From: CBDUQI01 sp965369325
Lineage (GTDB): Bacteria > Pseudomonadota > Gammaproteobacteria > Steroidobacterales > JBCBZW01
Direction of reading: 5' to 3'
DNA: 26,885 nucleotides
NCBI GenBank assembly: GCA_965369325.1
Contig: CBDUQI010000066.1
Location: 1 to 26,885, forward strand
Part shown: positions 1 through 7,964 of the stretch, in pieces
How the letters are laid out: each line of letters starts with the position of its first letter
Position numbering within the stretch: the first letter of the stretch is position 1
Translations under genes and position numbers: made by a program
Notes under the pieces: generated by a model
Database searches by the model: none
What the model was told of the DNA's origin: nothing
What the model saw: only the letters and a program-made list of their open reading frames with translations

Positions 1-434
1 GGTGGGGGGTCACCACCATCGTCACCGGGACCGCCGCCGCCGTCATCGCCCGGGCCTCCATCGTCATCGCCAGGACCGCCGTCGTCATCGCCGGGGCCTC
101 CATTGTCGCCGCCGGGGCCCCCATCGTCGTCGCCCGGACCGCCGCCGTCATCGCCCGGGCCCCCATCGTCGTCGCCGGGGCCGCCGTCGTCATCACCGGG
201 ACTTCCGTCGTCATCGCCGGGACCGCCGCCGTCATCGCCTGGGCCTCCATCCTCGTCGCCGGGGTCCCCGTCGTCATCGCCGGGGCCGGCGTCGTCATCG
301 CCTGGGCCGCTGTCGTCATCACCGGGACCTCCGTCGTCATCGCCGGGGTCCCCGTCGTCATCTCCGGGGCCTCCGTCCTCGTCGCCCGGGCCTCCATCGT
401 CGTCGCCGGGACCGCCGTCGTCACCGCCGGGGCC
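1..434 (-). repeat. 21-bp tandem repeat coding for about 20 GPGDDDG heptads
   Basis: Read on the minus strand in the frame of the FecR protein, this is a head-to-tail array with a 21-base period. Each unit codes for seven residues with consensus G-P-G-D-D-D-G. About 20 units are visible and the array continues past the left edge. Pro and the following Gly are kept in every unit, while the acidic positions vary among Asp, Glu, Asn and Gly and the last position among Gly, Ser and Ala. One unit near the left edge has an extra Gly codon. There are no spacers between units, so it is not a CRISPR. The encoded segment is strongly acidic and should be disordered; calcium binding is possible but the spacing is not that of RTX repeats. 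Confidence 0.9.
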
Positions 435-1712
435 GTCATTGTCGTTCCCTGGATCACCAGGTTCGTCAACGGGATCGCCCTCGCCAGAGCCCTCGCCATC
501 TCCTGGGTTCCCGGGATCGCCCGCTCCAGGTTCACTTGGAGGGTCGGCCACCGACGGGCTCTCCTCTGGTACCGTGCCCCCGACAAAGTCACTGATATCG
601 TTATCGGCATCGCCGCCCAATACGATCGGCGTTACGTTAGTCACACCAAAATCGCGATCAATCGGAGCCAGCCCGATTCCAGCGTTGTCATCATCTGCAG
701 TGTCATCGCCAGCCGAATCGTCCTCGGGCCTCGCGTCCGTGTCTTTACCCCCCCTGGCGCTCGCCGGTGGCCTAGGCGCCCCACGAGGCGATCCCACCGC
801 TTCGGGGGCTGCGGCTGCCGGGTTACCAACAGGCTGCGTAGGACCCTCGGTAGAAGGGGTGGTTGGGAGTTGATTGAGTGTGCCCCCGTCAACCGGCGCG
901 ATCAGACCCAGATCCGCGATAACGCGAGGACCCCGTCCACCTGCACCGCCCCAAGCGGGCGCGTCCGGCGGCGCAGCCGCTTGCGCGGCGTTAGAGTCTG
1001 GCGAGGATGCCGTGCCAATCAACTGCGCGGAATCGGTGTCATCGCGATACGGCATGCTGTGCCAACTCGCCGCATGAGCGTACTCGCCGGGCCCAAGATC
1101 CAGCGCACCAGCGCCGTTAGTCAAGGTAATATAGCCACTGATCACACCGGCGGTTACGCCCTCACGTCCACCATCCAAAGCGCATTCTGGGCCACACCAA
1201 TGCACTTCAAAATCGGTACCGCGGATCCCGATGGTCGCCGCGGGTGTTTGCAGCTCAAAGCCTTCCGGGTTCTCCTTACCTACGGCCCCGGTAATTACCC
1301 GCAACGCGCCTTTTAACAGGCTGAACACACTGCGCTGCGCCTGCACGCCCGCTGGCGTACTCGCGCTGTTTTGCGTGTAGTGAAACTCGTCAATTCGCAC
1401 CCGGGCCTGCGGGCGTAGCGCAAGCACTCCACCATCCGCCATGCGAATCTGCAGGCGACCATCGGAGCCGGTAGAGATCACATCGCCTATCAGCACCGCG
1501 CTGCCTTTGCTAAGCGCTTCGGCAGGCGGCGCTGGCGAGCCGTCATCCGCTGAGTACGCGGGAGTGCGATGGGCACTGCCGTAGACAAACAATACAGAGC
1601 CGTCGCCCGCCGCTGCCGCCAAGGGCGTCATCGCCGTCACGAGGAGCAGGAGCGCCGGTACAAGTCGGGCGACTCGCCACAATGGCGCCAGTAATACTGG
1701 TGCGGGGTACAT
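1..1712 (-). CDS. Exported FecR-domain protein with C-terminal acidic Gly-Pro-Asp heptad repeats (partial, runs off left edge)
   Basis: The frame read from ATG 1712 stays open for 570 codons to the window edge, so the C terminus is missing. Residues 1-35 form a signal peptide (hydrophobic core ending in TPLAAAA). Residues about 37-215 match a FecR-type domain: a beta-rich stretch with GDVISTGSDGRLQIRMADG near 76-94 and the hallmark GIRGTDFEV at 162-170. Residues about 220-426 are low-complexity and rich in Pro, Ala, Asp and Glu; from 427 on there is a heptad array (separate entry). In this kind of protein the FecR domain is a periplasmic or surface module and does not imply iron-citrate signalling; no sigma factor or TonB receptor gene is adjacent. 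The gene lies 92 bases after the TPR-barrel gene on the same strand, so co-transcription is likely. No clear Shine-Dalgarno precedes the ATG, and an in-frame GTG 12 codons upstream is possible. Domain call is firm, function is not known. Confidence 0.8.
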   Translation of the reverse strand, partial: MYPAPVLLAPLWRVARLVPALLLLVTAMTPLAAAAGDGSVLFVYGSAHRTPAYSADDGSPAPPAEALSKGSAVLIGDVISTGSDGRLQIRMADGGVLALRPQARVRIDEFHYTQNSASTPAGVQAQRSVFSLLKGALRVITGAVGKENPEGFELQTPAATIGIRGTDFEVHWCGPECALDGGREGVTAGVISGYITLTNGAGALDLGPGEYAHAASWHSMPYRDDTDSAQLIGTASSPDSNAAQAAAPPDAPAWGGAGGRGPRVIADLGLIAPVDGGTLNQLPTTPSTEGPTQPVGNPAAAAPEAVGSPRGAPRPPASARGGKDTDARPEDDSAGDDTADDDNAGIGLAPIDRDFGVTNVTPIVLGGDADNDISDFVGGTVPEESPSVADPPSEPGAGDPGNPGDGEGSGEGDPVDEPGDPGNDNDGPGGDDGGPGDDDGGPGDEDGGPGDDDGDPGDDDGGPGDDDSGPGDDDAGPGDDDGDPGDEDGGPGDDGGGPGDDDGSPGDDDGGPGDDDGGPGDDGGGPGDDDGGPGGDNGGPGDDDGGPGDDDGGPGDDGGGGPGDDGGDPP

Positions 1713-1804
1713 AGATGTGAAAGCGTACCAAGGCCACGTCGGGACCACTGTGAACAGGCTCACACACGCACCCAAGCGCAGTGCCGGCCCCCTGCGCGCC
1801 TATG

Positions 1805-3214
1805 TCACCTTATTCGTCGACGCAGACCAATTTTCAGTTCGAGCCGATCGTAGGCGAATATGTCAACGTTACTGTCGTTGCTCGCGAAAGCCACATTGGC
1901 ACTGAGTTCATAGTGCTGCCACACACCCCTGGAAACGCCTGCGCGCAACTGGGTTAGCCTGTCCTCACGCGGGGCCTGCAGCGCGGAGGCGAAAAACACC
2001 GCATCGTAATCGGACTTGAGCACCGATGCGCCCAGACGGAGGCGCATGTGCCAGGCAAGCGGTTGTACCAAGGCAAACCGCAGGCCAGTCAGCGAGCGAT
2101 CATAGGGCGAATCGTCCTCCACCGCACTGTCGGCACCCAGCAAGGCGGCGACCTGCAGCACCGCGCCGGCCTCGCCCAATCGGTAGGCGACGCCGCCCGA
2201 AGCTAACCATTGATTCACATCGCGCACCTGCAACGCGTTCTCGTAGCGCACCAGGCCGAGCCTTGTATCCATCAGCGCGTGTAGCCGGGCGGTAAGCTGC
2301 CGTCTCGCGCCAAGCATGAGCCCGCCACCCTGGCTATCGGACGCGGCATCGGCAGTCAGCGCAAACCCATCGATGCCACCGCGCAAATCAAACGCGCCCA
2401 GTCGCCGGCGCAAACCCATGTCCACCTGCACTGTTGTCGCGTCCACAAACCGGGCATCCGGGTTGCTGCGATAAGCGAGGCGTGCGACGGCATCAAACTG
2501 CAGCCCGCGGGTCAGCTCGCGCTCCAATCCCGCCCCGGCGGTGGCTTCAAGAAACGGCGTGCTGGTGGCCTGACTGTTCTCAGCCAAGTCAAACCCCAGG
2601 TACTGCTGTACGCCGGTCGCACTGTTGGCATTGGAGTCATGCCCGGCCGAAATGTCCACATACAAACCATAGCTCGTCGTCGGCGCCGCCGGGCGCGTGG
2701 CCTCGGCATCCAACGCCACCAGATATTGTTCAATTGTCTGCGCCGCGCCAGGCGGTGGGTTCAGCTTGCGCAGACTGAGCAGTTGCGCACGCGACTGCAC
2801 CCGCGCCCCCATCCGAAAATAGGCGATCGCCAGATCCAGTCGCGCCCCGGCGGCTTGCGGATCCACGAGTGTCACCCGCTCCAGCACCAGGCTGGCCCGT
2901 TGCGGTTGATCGTTCGCCAACAATGCCCGACCCAGCAATGCGTCATACCGCCCGTCACCTGCAAAACGGCCCTCGTGAGCCAGCAGAATGACGCAGGCCT
3001 CGGTGGCTGCTCCGCGCGCCAGCGACTCTCGAGCCTGAGCTAGCAGCTCCGGCAGGGGCACAGCCGCGAAATCCAATACTGGAGGCGCGTCTAAAGCGGG
3101 CGCTGCCCAGGCCGCATACTCGCAGCACAGGCACAGCCACAGCGCACCCATCAGCGCCGGAGCGAACCGATGCAACGATGAATATTCGCAGGGTGAGGAA
3201 GGTGCAAATCGCAT
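1805..3214 (-). CDS. TPR-containing outer-membrane beta-barrel protein (SLAM/DUF560-like layout)
   Basis: The protein has 469 residues. Residues 1-37 look like a signal peptide (hydrophobic stretch around 20-37 ending AWAAP). Residues about 50-170 are helical with TPR-like pairs, for example ALLGRALLANDQPQRASLVL at 92-111 and LDLAIAYFRMG at 126-136. From about 180 to the end the chain alternates polar and hydrophobic residues with Gly/Tyr/aromatic positions, as in a beta-barrel, opening with GLYVDISAGHDSNANSAT (183-200). TPR followed by a barrel is the layout of the SLAM (surface lipoprotein assembly modulator) and related DUF560 family, which moves proteins to the cell surface. It is the first gene of a minus-strand pair with the FecR-repeat gene, which suggests that protein as the cargo or partner. 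The last residue is Arg rather than the usual aromatic, which weakens the link to standard Bam substrates. It could also be a plain TPR-porin of unknown role. Confidence 0.7.
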   Translation of the reverse strand: MRFAPSSPCEYSSLHRFAPALMGALWLCLCCEYAAWAAPALDAPPVLDFAAVPLPELLAQARESLARGAATEACVILLAHEGRFAGDGRYDALLGRALLANDQPQRASLVLERVTLVDPQAAGARLDLAIAYFRMGARVQSRAQLLSLRKLNPPPGAAQTIEQYLVALDAEATRPAAPTTSYGLYVDISAGHDSNANSATGVQQYLGFDLAENSQATSTPFLEATAGAGLERELTRGLQFDAVARLAYRSNPDARFVDATTVQVDMGLRRRLGAFDLRGGIDGFALTADAASDSQGGGLMLGARRQLTARLHALMDTRLGLVRYENALQVRDVNQWLASGGVAYRLGEAGAVLQVAALLGADSAVEDDSPYDRSLTGLRFALVQPLAWHMRLRLGASVLKSDYDAVFFASALQAPREDRLTQLRAGVSRGVWQHYELSANVAFASNDSNVDIFAYDRLELKIGLRRRIR

Positions 3215-3303
3215 AGCTGTGCATATATGTCAGAAACCACCCGCGGCGGGCGTGATTGCGGTCACAGTTATCCGGCTGAAACTAAAGGCGAATATCGACT
3301 AAA

Positions 3304-3801
3304 ATGGCGGGCATGGCATTTAATCCTGATATCACTGTTGCAGCGCTCATCGAACAAGATCGGCGCTTTCTTCTGGTCGAGGAACACGCGCAAGGCAAGC
3401 TGGTATTCAACCAGCCTGCTGGGCATCTTGAGGACCAGGAATCACTGCTGCACGCGGTGACCCGCGAAACCCTAGAGGAGACCGCCTGGGAGTTCACGCC
3501 GCGCGAGTTGGTGGGGATCTACCATTGGCGCAGTAACCGTGGCATGACTTTTCTACGGTTCTGTTTTAGCGGTGATTTAGGCATGCACCACCCCACCCGG
3601 CCGCTGGACGATCCTATCGTCGCGGCCCACTGGCTCACCCGCGAGCAGATATTGGCGCGCGAGGCACAACTGCGCAGCCCCATGGTGCTGCGATGCATTG
3701 ATGACTACCTGGCCGGGGTACGCCTGCCTTTGCACGCTATCCGCGACATGCTGGACGATCCGCTTGCCGCGGCCAGAACGGGCGAGAACAATGCCGGCTG
3801 A
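3304..3801 (+). CDS. nudJ: Nudix hydrolase, NudJ-like
   Basis: NudJ is a cytoplasmic Nudix phosphatase that acts on nucleoside di/triphosphates and on HMP-pyrophosphate (thiamine precursor). The 165-residue product carries a Nudix box at residues 40-62: it begins GHLEDQE, continues to the catalytic RETLEET and closes with A-W where the consensus has Gly-hydrophobic. The two Glu of the EE pair are kept. E. coli NudJ has the same GHLE start, and nudJ is followed by mnmA in E. coli as it is here, which supports the name. The start at ATG 3304 has AAAGGCG 13 bases upstream; ATG 3313 is a possible alternative. The 3' end overlaps mnmA by 11 bases, implying translational coupling. The change of the box Gly to Ala is unusual and could alter activity. 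Confidence 0.85.
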   Translation: MAGMAFNPDITVAALIEQDRRFLLVEEHAQGKLVFNQPAGHLEDQESLLHAVTRETLEETAWEFTPRELVGIYHWRSNRGMTFLRFCFSGDLGMHHPTRPLDDPIVAAHWLTREQILAREAQLRSPMVLRCIDDYLAGVRLPLHAIRDMLDDPLAAARTGENNAG

Positions 3802-4978
3802 GCGGCCAGATGCCGACACCGACCCGGATTTGCCGCGCGCCTCGGCGCCGGGGCAGCGTGTGATCGTTGGCATCTCCGGAGGCGTCGACTCCAGCGTCGC
3901 GGCCCTGCGTCTGGTGCAGGCCGGTTACGACGTGCATGGCCTGTTCATGACCAACTGGGAGCAGGATGAGCAAGGCTATTGCACCAATGCCGAGGACTTG
4001 CAGGATGCGCGCCGTGCCTGCGACACGCTGGGCATTCCGCTGCACGAGGTGAACTTCTGTACCGAGTACCGCGATCGGGTGTTCGCGCATTTTTTAAGCG
4101 AGTACCAGGCCGGGCGCACCCCTAACCCTGATGTACTGTGCAACCGGGAGATCAAGTTTGGCGAGTTCCTGGCCTACGCCAAGCGTCTCGGCGCGCGGCA
4201 AATTGCGACCGGTCACTATGCTCGCGTGCGCCACCACGACGGGCACACACAGTTGTTGCGCGGAATCGACCCAGGTAAAGATCAGTCGTACTTTCTGCAC
4301 GCGGTCTCGCAGTCGGCACTGGCGCAAACGCTGTTTCCCCTTGGCGGTCTCAGCAAACCGCAGGTGCGCGACATGGCACGCGCGCACGGCCTGCACAACC
4401 ATGCTCGGGCCGACAGCACCGGCATCTGCTTTATCGGCGAGCGGCCGTTCAAAGAGTTTCTCAGCACCTATCTCCCCGCCCAGCCCGGGCTCATACAAAC
4501 GCCATCCGGGCAAACCGTCGGCCAGCATCAAGGGCTGATGTTCTACACCCTAGGTCAACGCCAGGGTCTGGGTATCGGCGGGCATCCCGGGCGCGGCGAG
4601 GATGCCTGGTATGTAGTGGGCAAGCAGCTGGACGCCAACGTGCTATTGGTCGAACAGGGCCACGACAACCCGGCTATGCGTTGCCAGCAGGTACAGGCAA
4701 CCCAACTGCACTGGATCGGCGCGCCACCGCGCGACGGTGCGCTTTGCCAGGCCAGGGTGCGCTACCGTCAACCGCTGCAGTCCTGCACCGTGTCACTAGA
4801 CGGCGCTCGTATCAGCGCCCGCTTCGACCTGCCCCAGCGTGCGGTCACACCCGGCCAGTATCTGGTGCTGTATCAGGATGATATCTGCCTGGGTGGCGGC
4901 GTCATTACACAGACAGACGCGCCCTATGGGCAGTCCTCCGCCCGGTACGAGCGGCGCGCGACCGGTGCCATCGCCTGA
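3791..4978 (+). CDS. mnmA: tRNA-specific 2-thiouridylase MnmA
   Basis: MnmA places sulfur on U34 of tRNA-Lys, -Glu and -Gln, taking it from the IscS/Tus relay and using ATP. The PP-loop SGGVDSS is at residues 29-35. The catalytic cysteines sit in NPDVLCNREIKF (Cys117) and STGICFIGER (Cys213), 96 residues apart as in E. coli (102 and 199). The tRNA-binding GHYAR and the DQSYFL motif are also present, followed by the C-terminal beta-barrel. With the ATG at 3791, inside the end of nudJ, the protein has 395 residues, about 20 more at the N terminus than E. coli MnmA, so a later start such as GTG 3860 cannot be excluded. In E. coli the next genes are hflD and purB; here they are replaced by acnA after a 171-base gap. 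Confidence 0.95.
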   Translation: MPAERPDADTDPDLPRASAPGQRVIVGISGGVDSSVAALRLVQAGYDVHGLFMTNWEQDEQGYCTNAEDLQDARRACDTLGIPLHEVNFCTEYRDRVFAHFLSEYQAGRTPNPDVLCNREIKFGEFLAYAKRLGARQIATGHYARVRHHDGHTQLLRGIDPGKDQSYFLHAVSQSALAQTLFPLGGLSKPQVRDMARAHGLHNHARADSTGICFIGERPFKEFLSTYLPAQPGLIQTPSGQTVGQHQGLMFYTLGQRQGLGIGGHPGRGEDAWYVVGKQLDANVLLVEQGHDNPAMRCQQVQATQLHWIGAPPRDGALCQARVRYRQPLQSCTVSLDGARISARFDLPQRAVTPGQYLVLYQDDICLGGGVITQTDAPYGQSSARYERRATGAIA

Positions 4979-5040
4979 ATAACGCCGCTCCACCGCCACG
5001 CCGGCACCGCGATGCCCCCGCTAATTTAAACCTAGCGATG

Positions 5041-5067
5041 TTCTATACGGCGCTGATTGCCTATAAT
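5041..5067 (+). promoter_or_regulatory. Probable sigma-70 promoter of acnA
   Basis: A perfect -10 hexamer TATAAT lies at 5062-5067, with TTCTAT at 5041-5046 as a weak -35 candidate (15-base spacing, shorter than optimal). It stands in the gap between mnmA and acnA, about 80 bases before the chosen acnA start, and would give a leader of roughly 75 bases that includes the hairpin at 5086-5110. Confidence 0.5.
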
Positions 5068-5085
5068 TCGCTCCCCCACCGGCAA

Positions 5086-5110
5086 CGTCAGCTTCGAGAC
5101 GACGCTGACG
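5086..5110 (+). other. Stem-loop in the acnA leader
   Basis: CGTCAGC (5086-5092) is perfectly complementary to GCTGACG (5104-5110) with an 11-base loop. It falls within the predicted untranslated leader, 39 bases before the GTG start. It is not followed by a T run, so it is not an intrinsic terminator. Aconitase genes are commonly controlled after transcription, but no known element is recognised here. Confidence 0.45.
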
Positions 5111-5149
5111 AGGTTGGATTACTCATGCTTGGCCATTACGGAGAACACC

Positions 5150-7819
5150 GTGACAGACTCCTTTAATTCCCGTTCAAGCCTCAACGCGGGCGGCACCGAC
5201 TACGATTACTTCCGCCTGGACGCCGTGCCCGGCATCAATCTGGCCCGCCTGCCCTATTCGCTGAAGATTTTGCTTGAGAACCTGCTCAGGCATGAGGATG
5301 GCGAGAACATCACGCGCGATGACATTGAGGCACTGGCCAACTGGGACCCGATGGCGCAGCCCACGCAGGAGATTGCGTTCACGCCTGCGCGTGTGATCAT
5401 GCAGGACTTTACCGGCGTGCCGGCCGTGGTGGACCTGGCCGCCATGCGCGATGCGATTGTGCGCCTGGGCGGCACCGCAGACATGGTCAATCCGCTTTCC
5501 CCGGCAGAGCTGGTCATCGACCACTCCGTGCAAGTGGACAACTACGGCAGCCCGCAGGCGCTGGCCGCCAACAACCGGATTGAATTCCAGCGCAATCAGG
5601 AGCGCTACAGTTTTTTGCGCTGGGGCCAAAGCGCCTTTGACAACTTTAAGGTGGTGCCCCCGAACACCGGCATCGTGCACCAGGTGAATCTTGAGCATCT
5701 CGCCCGCGTGGTGTTTGACGCGGAACGCGGCGATGCGCGCCTCGCTTACCCCGACACAGTGGTTGGCACTGACTCCCACACGACGATGATCAACGGCCTA
5801 GGCGTGCTGGGCTGGGGTGTTGGCGGTATCGAGGCGGAGGCCGCGATGCTGGGTCAGGCAATTACCATGCTCATCCCGCAGGTGGTCGGATTCAAGCTGA
5901 CCGGCCAACTTGCGCAAGGCGCAACCGCCACCGACTTGGTGCTAACGTGCACCGAAATGCTGAGAAACATGGGCGTTGTAGGCAAATTCGTCGAATTCTT
6001 CGGCGATGGTCTGGATCACCTGCCGCTGGCCGACCGGGCCACCCTGGGCAATATGGCGCCCGAGTTTGGCTCCACCTGTGGCATCTTCCCGGTGGACAAC
6101 GAGACCTTGCGCTATCTGGCGCTTTCAGGGCGCAGTAAACAGCGCATCGCACTGGTCGAGGCCTACGCCAAAGCCCAGGGCATGTGGCGCGAGCCCGGTG
6201 CGCCGGATGCGCAGTACTCCGCGGTGCTGGAGCTGAACATGGGCGATGTGGAACCCAGTATCGCGGGACCTAAGCGTCCGCAGGACCGGATCGCGCTCAG
6301 CGCCGCCAAGCGCACCATCGACAAGCTGCTGGGCGAGTACGGCAGTGACGGCAGCGCCAGCGGGCAGGCCGAGATTCACGGCCAGCCCTCCACCATCAGC
6401 GATGGTGCCGTGCTGATTGCTGCGATTACCAGCTGTACCAACACCTCCAATCCTTATGTGATGGTCGGTGCCGGCCTGCTGGCCCGCAAGGCGGCCGCTC
6501 GCGGGCTCGCCACTAAACCGTGGGTCAAGACCAGTCTGGCGCCAGGCTCCAAGGTCGTCACCAATTATCTTGAAAAAGCGGGCCTGCTCACTGACCTTGA
6601 AGCGCTAGGCTTCCACGTGGTCGGCTACGGATGCACCACCTGTATCGGCAACTCCGGGCCGCTGCTGCCCGAGATCGCCGAAGCCGTCTCCAACAATGAC
6701 CTCACCTGCTGCTCGGTACTGTCGGGCAACCGCAACTTTGAAGGGCGAATCCATCCGCTGGTGAAAATGAACTTCCTGGCCTCACCGCCCCTGGTGGTGG
6801 CCTACGCACTGGCCGGCTCGTTACAGGTAGATCTGCATAACGACCCGCTGGGCACGGACCAGGAAGGTAATCCGGTTTACCTGAAGGACATCTGGCCCAG
6901 CCAGCATGAAATTCAGGAGGTGGTCTTGAACTCACTGGACGCCAACATGTTCGCCTCCTCCTATGCGAGCGTGTTCAGCGGCGATGACAACTGGAACGGC
7001 TTGCAGATACCACAGGGCGAGAGCTTCGACTGGCAGGACGACTCGACCTATGTACAAAACCCACCCTACTTCGAGGGGATGACGGCCACACCCGCACCGC
7101 AGGGCGACATCAAGGGCGCCCGTGCGCTTGCCCTGCTGGGCGACTCGGTCACCACCGACCACATATCCCCGGCGGGTGCGATCGCCCCAGACAGCCCTGC
7201 CGGGCGCTACCTGCAGAACAACGGCGTCAAAATCCGCGACTTCAACTCCTACGGTTCGCGTCGAGGCAACCATCAGGTGATGATGCGCGGCACTTTCGCT
7301 AATATCCGCCTGCGCAACCAACTGGCACCGGGTACCGAGGGCAGCTGGACAACGCACATCCCAAGCGGTGAGCAGACCAGCATTTTCGATGCCGCCGAAA
7401 AGTACCGCCAGGAAGGCACGCCACTGATCGTGCTGGCAGGCACCGAGTACGGCACCGGCTCGTCGCGTGACTGGGCCGCCAAAGGCACATTGCTACTCGG
7501 CGTCAAGGCCGTGATCGCACGCAGCTATGAACGCATCCACCGCTCCAACCTGATCGGTATGGGCGTGTTGCCACTGCAGTTTCTGGACGGCCAAAGCGCG
7601 GAATCGCTGGGCCTCACCGGCAAGGAAACCTTCGATATCACCGGCGGTGATTCGGGTGGTGCCAAACGGGTTACCGTCACCGCACACTCAGCCAACGGTG
7701 CGGGGCCGATTGAGTTTAAAGCCCGTGTTCGTATTGATACGCCCAAAGAACGCGACTACTACCAGCACGGTGGCATTTTGCACTACGTGCTGCGGCAGAT
7801 GTCGCAACCCTCGGCATGA
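5150..7819 (+). CDS. acnA: Aconitate hydratase A
   Basis: AcnA converts citrate to isocitrate through cis-aconitate in the TCA cycle, using a [4Fe-4S] cluster in the cytoplasm. The open frame extends upstream to 5057, but GTG 5150 is preceded by GGAG (5140-5143, 6-base spacing) and yields 889 residues, close to the 891 of E. coli AcnA, with the expected N-terminal homology (RLPYSLKILLENLLRHEDG). Cluster ligands are Cys429 (ITSCTNTSNP) and Cys495 and Cys498 (GYGCTTCIGNSGP), spaced exactly as in E. coli (435, 501, 504). The substrate-binding DSHTTMINGLGVLGWGVGG and the C-terminal swivel domain (GTEYGTGSSRDWAAKG) are intact. It has its own promoter and is followed by a stem-loop between it and a convergent gene. 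Confidence 0.97.
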   Translation: MTDSFNSRSSLNAGGTDYDYFRLDAVPGINLARLPYSLKILLENLLRHEDGENITRDDIEALANWDPMAQPTQEIAFTPARVIMQDFTGVPAVVDLAAMRDAIVRLGGTADMVNPLSPAELVIDHSVQVDNYGSPQALAANNRIEFQRNQERYSFLRWGQSAFDNFKVVPPNTGIVHQVNLEHLARVVFDAERGDARLAYPDTVVGTDSHTTMINGLGVLGWGVGGIEAEAAMLGQAITMLIPQVVGFKLTGQLAQGATATDLVLTCTEMLRNMGVVGKFVEFFGDGLDHLPLADRATLGNMAPEFGSTCGIFPVDNETLRYLALSGRSKQRIALVEAYAKAQGMWREPGAPDAQYSAVLELNMGDVEPSIAGPKRPQDRIALSAAKRTIDKLLGEYGSDGSASGQAEIHGQPSTISDGAVLIAAITSCTNTSNPYVMVGAGLLARKAAARGLATKPWVKTSLAPGSKVVTNYLEKAGLLTDLEALGFHVVGYGCTTCIGNSGPLLPEIAEAVSNNDLTCCSVLSGNRNFEGRIHPLVKMNFLASPPLVVAYALAGSLQVDLHNDPLGTDQEGNPVYLKDIWPSQHEIQEVVLNSLDANMFASSYASVFSGDDNWNGLQIPQGESFDWQDDSTYVQNPPYFEGMTATPAPQGDIKGARALALLGDSVTTDHISPAGAIAPDSPAGRYLQNNGVKIRDFNSYGSRRGNHQVMMRGTFANIRLRNQLAPGTEGSWTTHIPSGEQTSIFDAAEKYRQEGTPLIVLAGTEYGTGSSRDWAAKGTLLLGVKAVIARSYERIHRSNLIGMGVLPLQFLDGQSAESLGLTGKETFDITGGDSGGAKRVTVTAHSANGAGPIEFKARVRIDTPKERDYYQHGGILHYVLRQMSQPSA

Positions 7820-7898
7820 GCCCCATGCGATGGGTGAGTGGTGAGTCATCGGGTTAGCGAGACCTACGCGGTGAATCACAGGCGCAGCACGTTTACGC

Positions 7899-7932
7899 CG
7901 CTTGCGGATGGGCCTTTGCCCGCCCGCGAGCG
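7899..7932. terminator. Stem-loop between convergent acnA and the ygjP-like gene
   Basis: Arms 7899-7913 (CGCTTGCGGATGGGC) and 7918-7932 (GCCCGCCCGCGAGCG) pair over 15 positions with one mismatch and two wobbles around a CTTT loop. There is no T run on either side. The place, between the ends of two convergent genes, suggests a 3'-end or bidirectional termination role, but it is not a canonical intrinsic terminator. Confidence 0.45.
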
Positions 7933-7964
7933 GTGGCCACAACGGTCATGAATCCTGCCGCACT

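Noticed and set aside
1..434. Short repeats suggesting a CRISPR array
   Set aside because: Units are 21 bases, directly abutting, without spacers, and in frame with a protein.
2..873. Plus-strand frames reading as Arg/His-rich (2-595) and Ser-Pro-Gly collagen-like (103-873) proteins
   Set aside because: They are the antisense readings of the Gly-Pro-Asp repeat of the FecR protein. The minus-strand frame continues into a clear FecR domain and signal peptide, the plus-strand frames into nothing recognisable.
2026..3043. Plus-strand frames at 2026-2295, 2434-2778 and 2639-3043
   Set aside because: All are antisense to the TPR-barrel gene and have Arg/His/Pro-rich compositions typical of shadow frames in GC-rich DNA.
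5057..5149. N-terminal extension of AcnA from ATG 5057
   Set aside because: The extra 31 residues have no counterpart in AcnA and include the promoter -10 box; the GTG at 5150 has a ribosome site and gives the family length.
5174..5779. Minus-strand frame of about 200 codons
   Set aside because: It lies opposite acnA, whose family match is complete, and has the His/Arg/Val-rich composition of an antisense frame.
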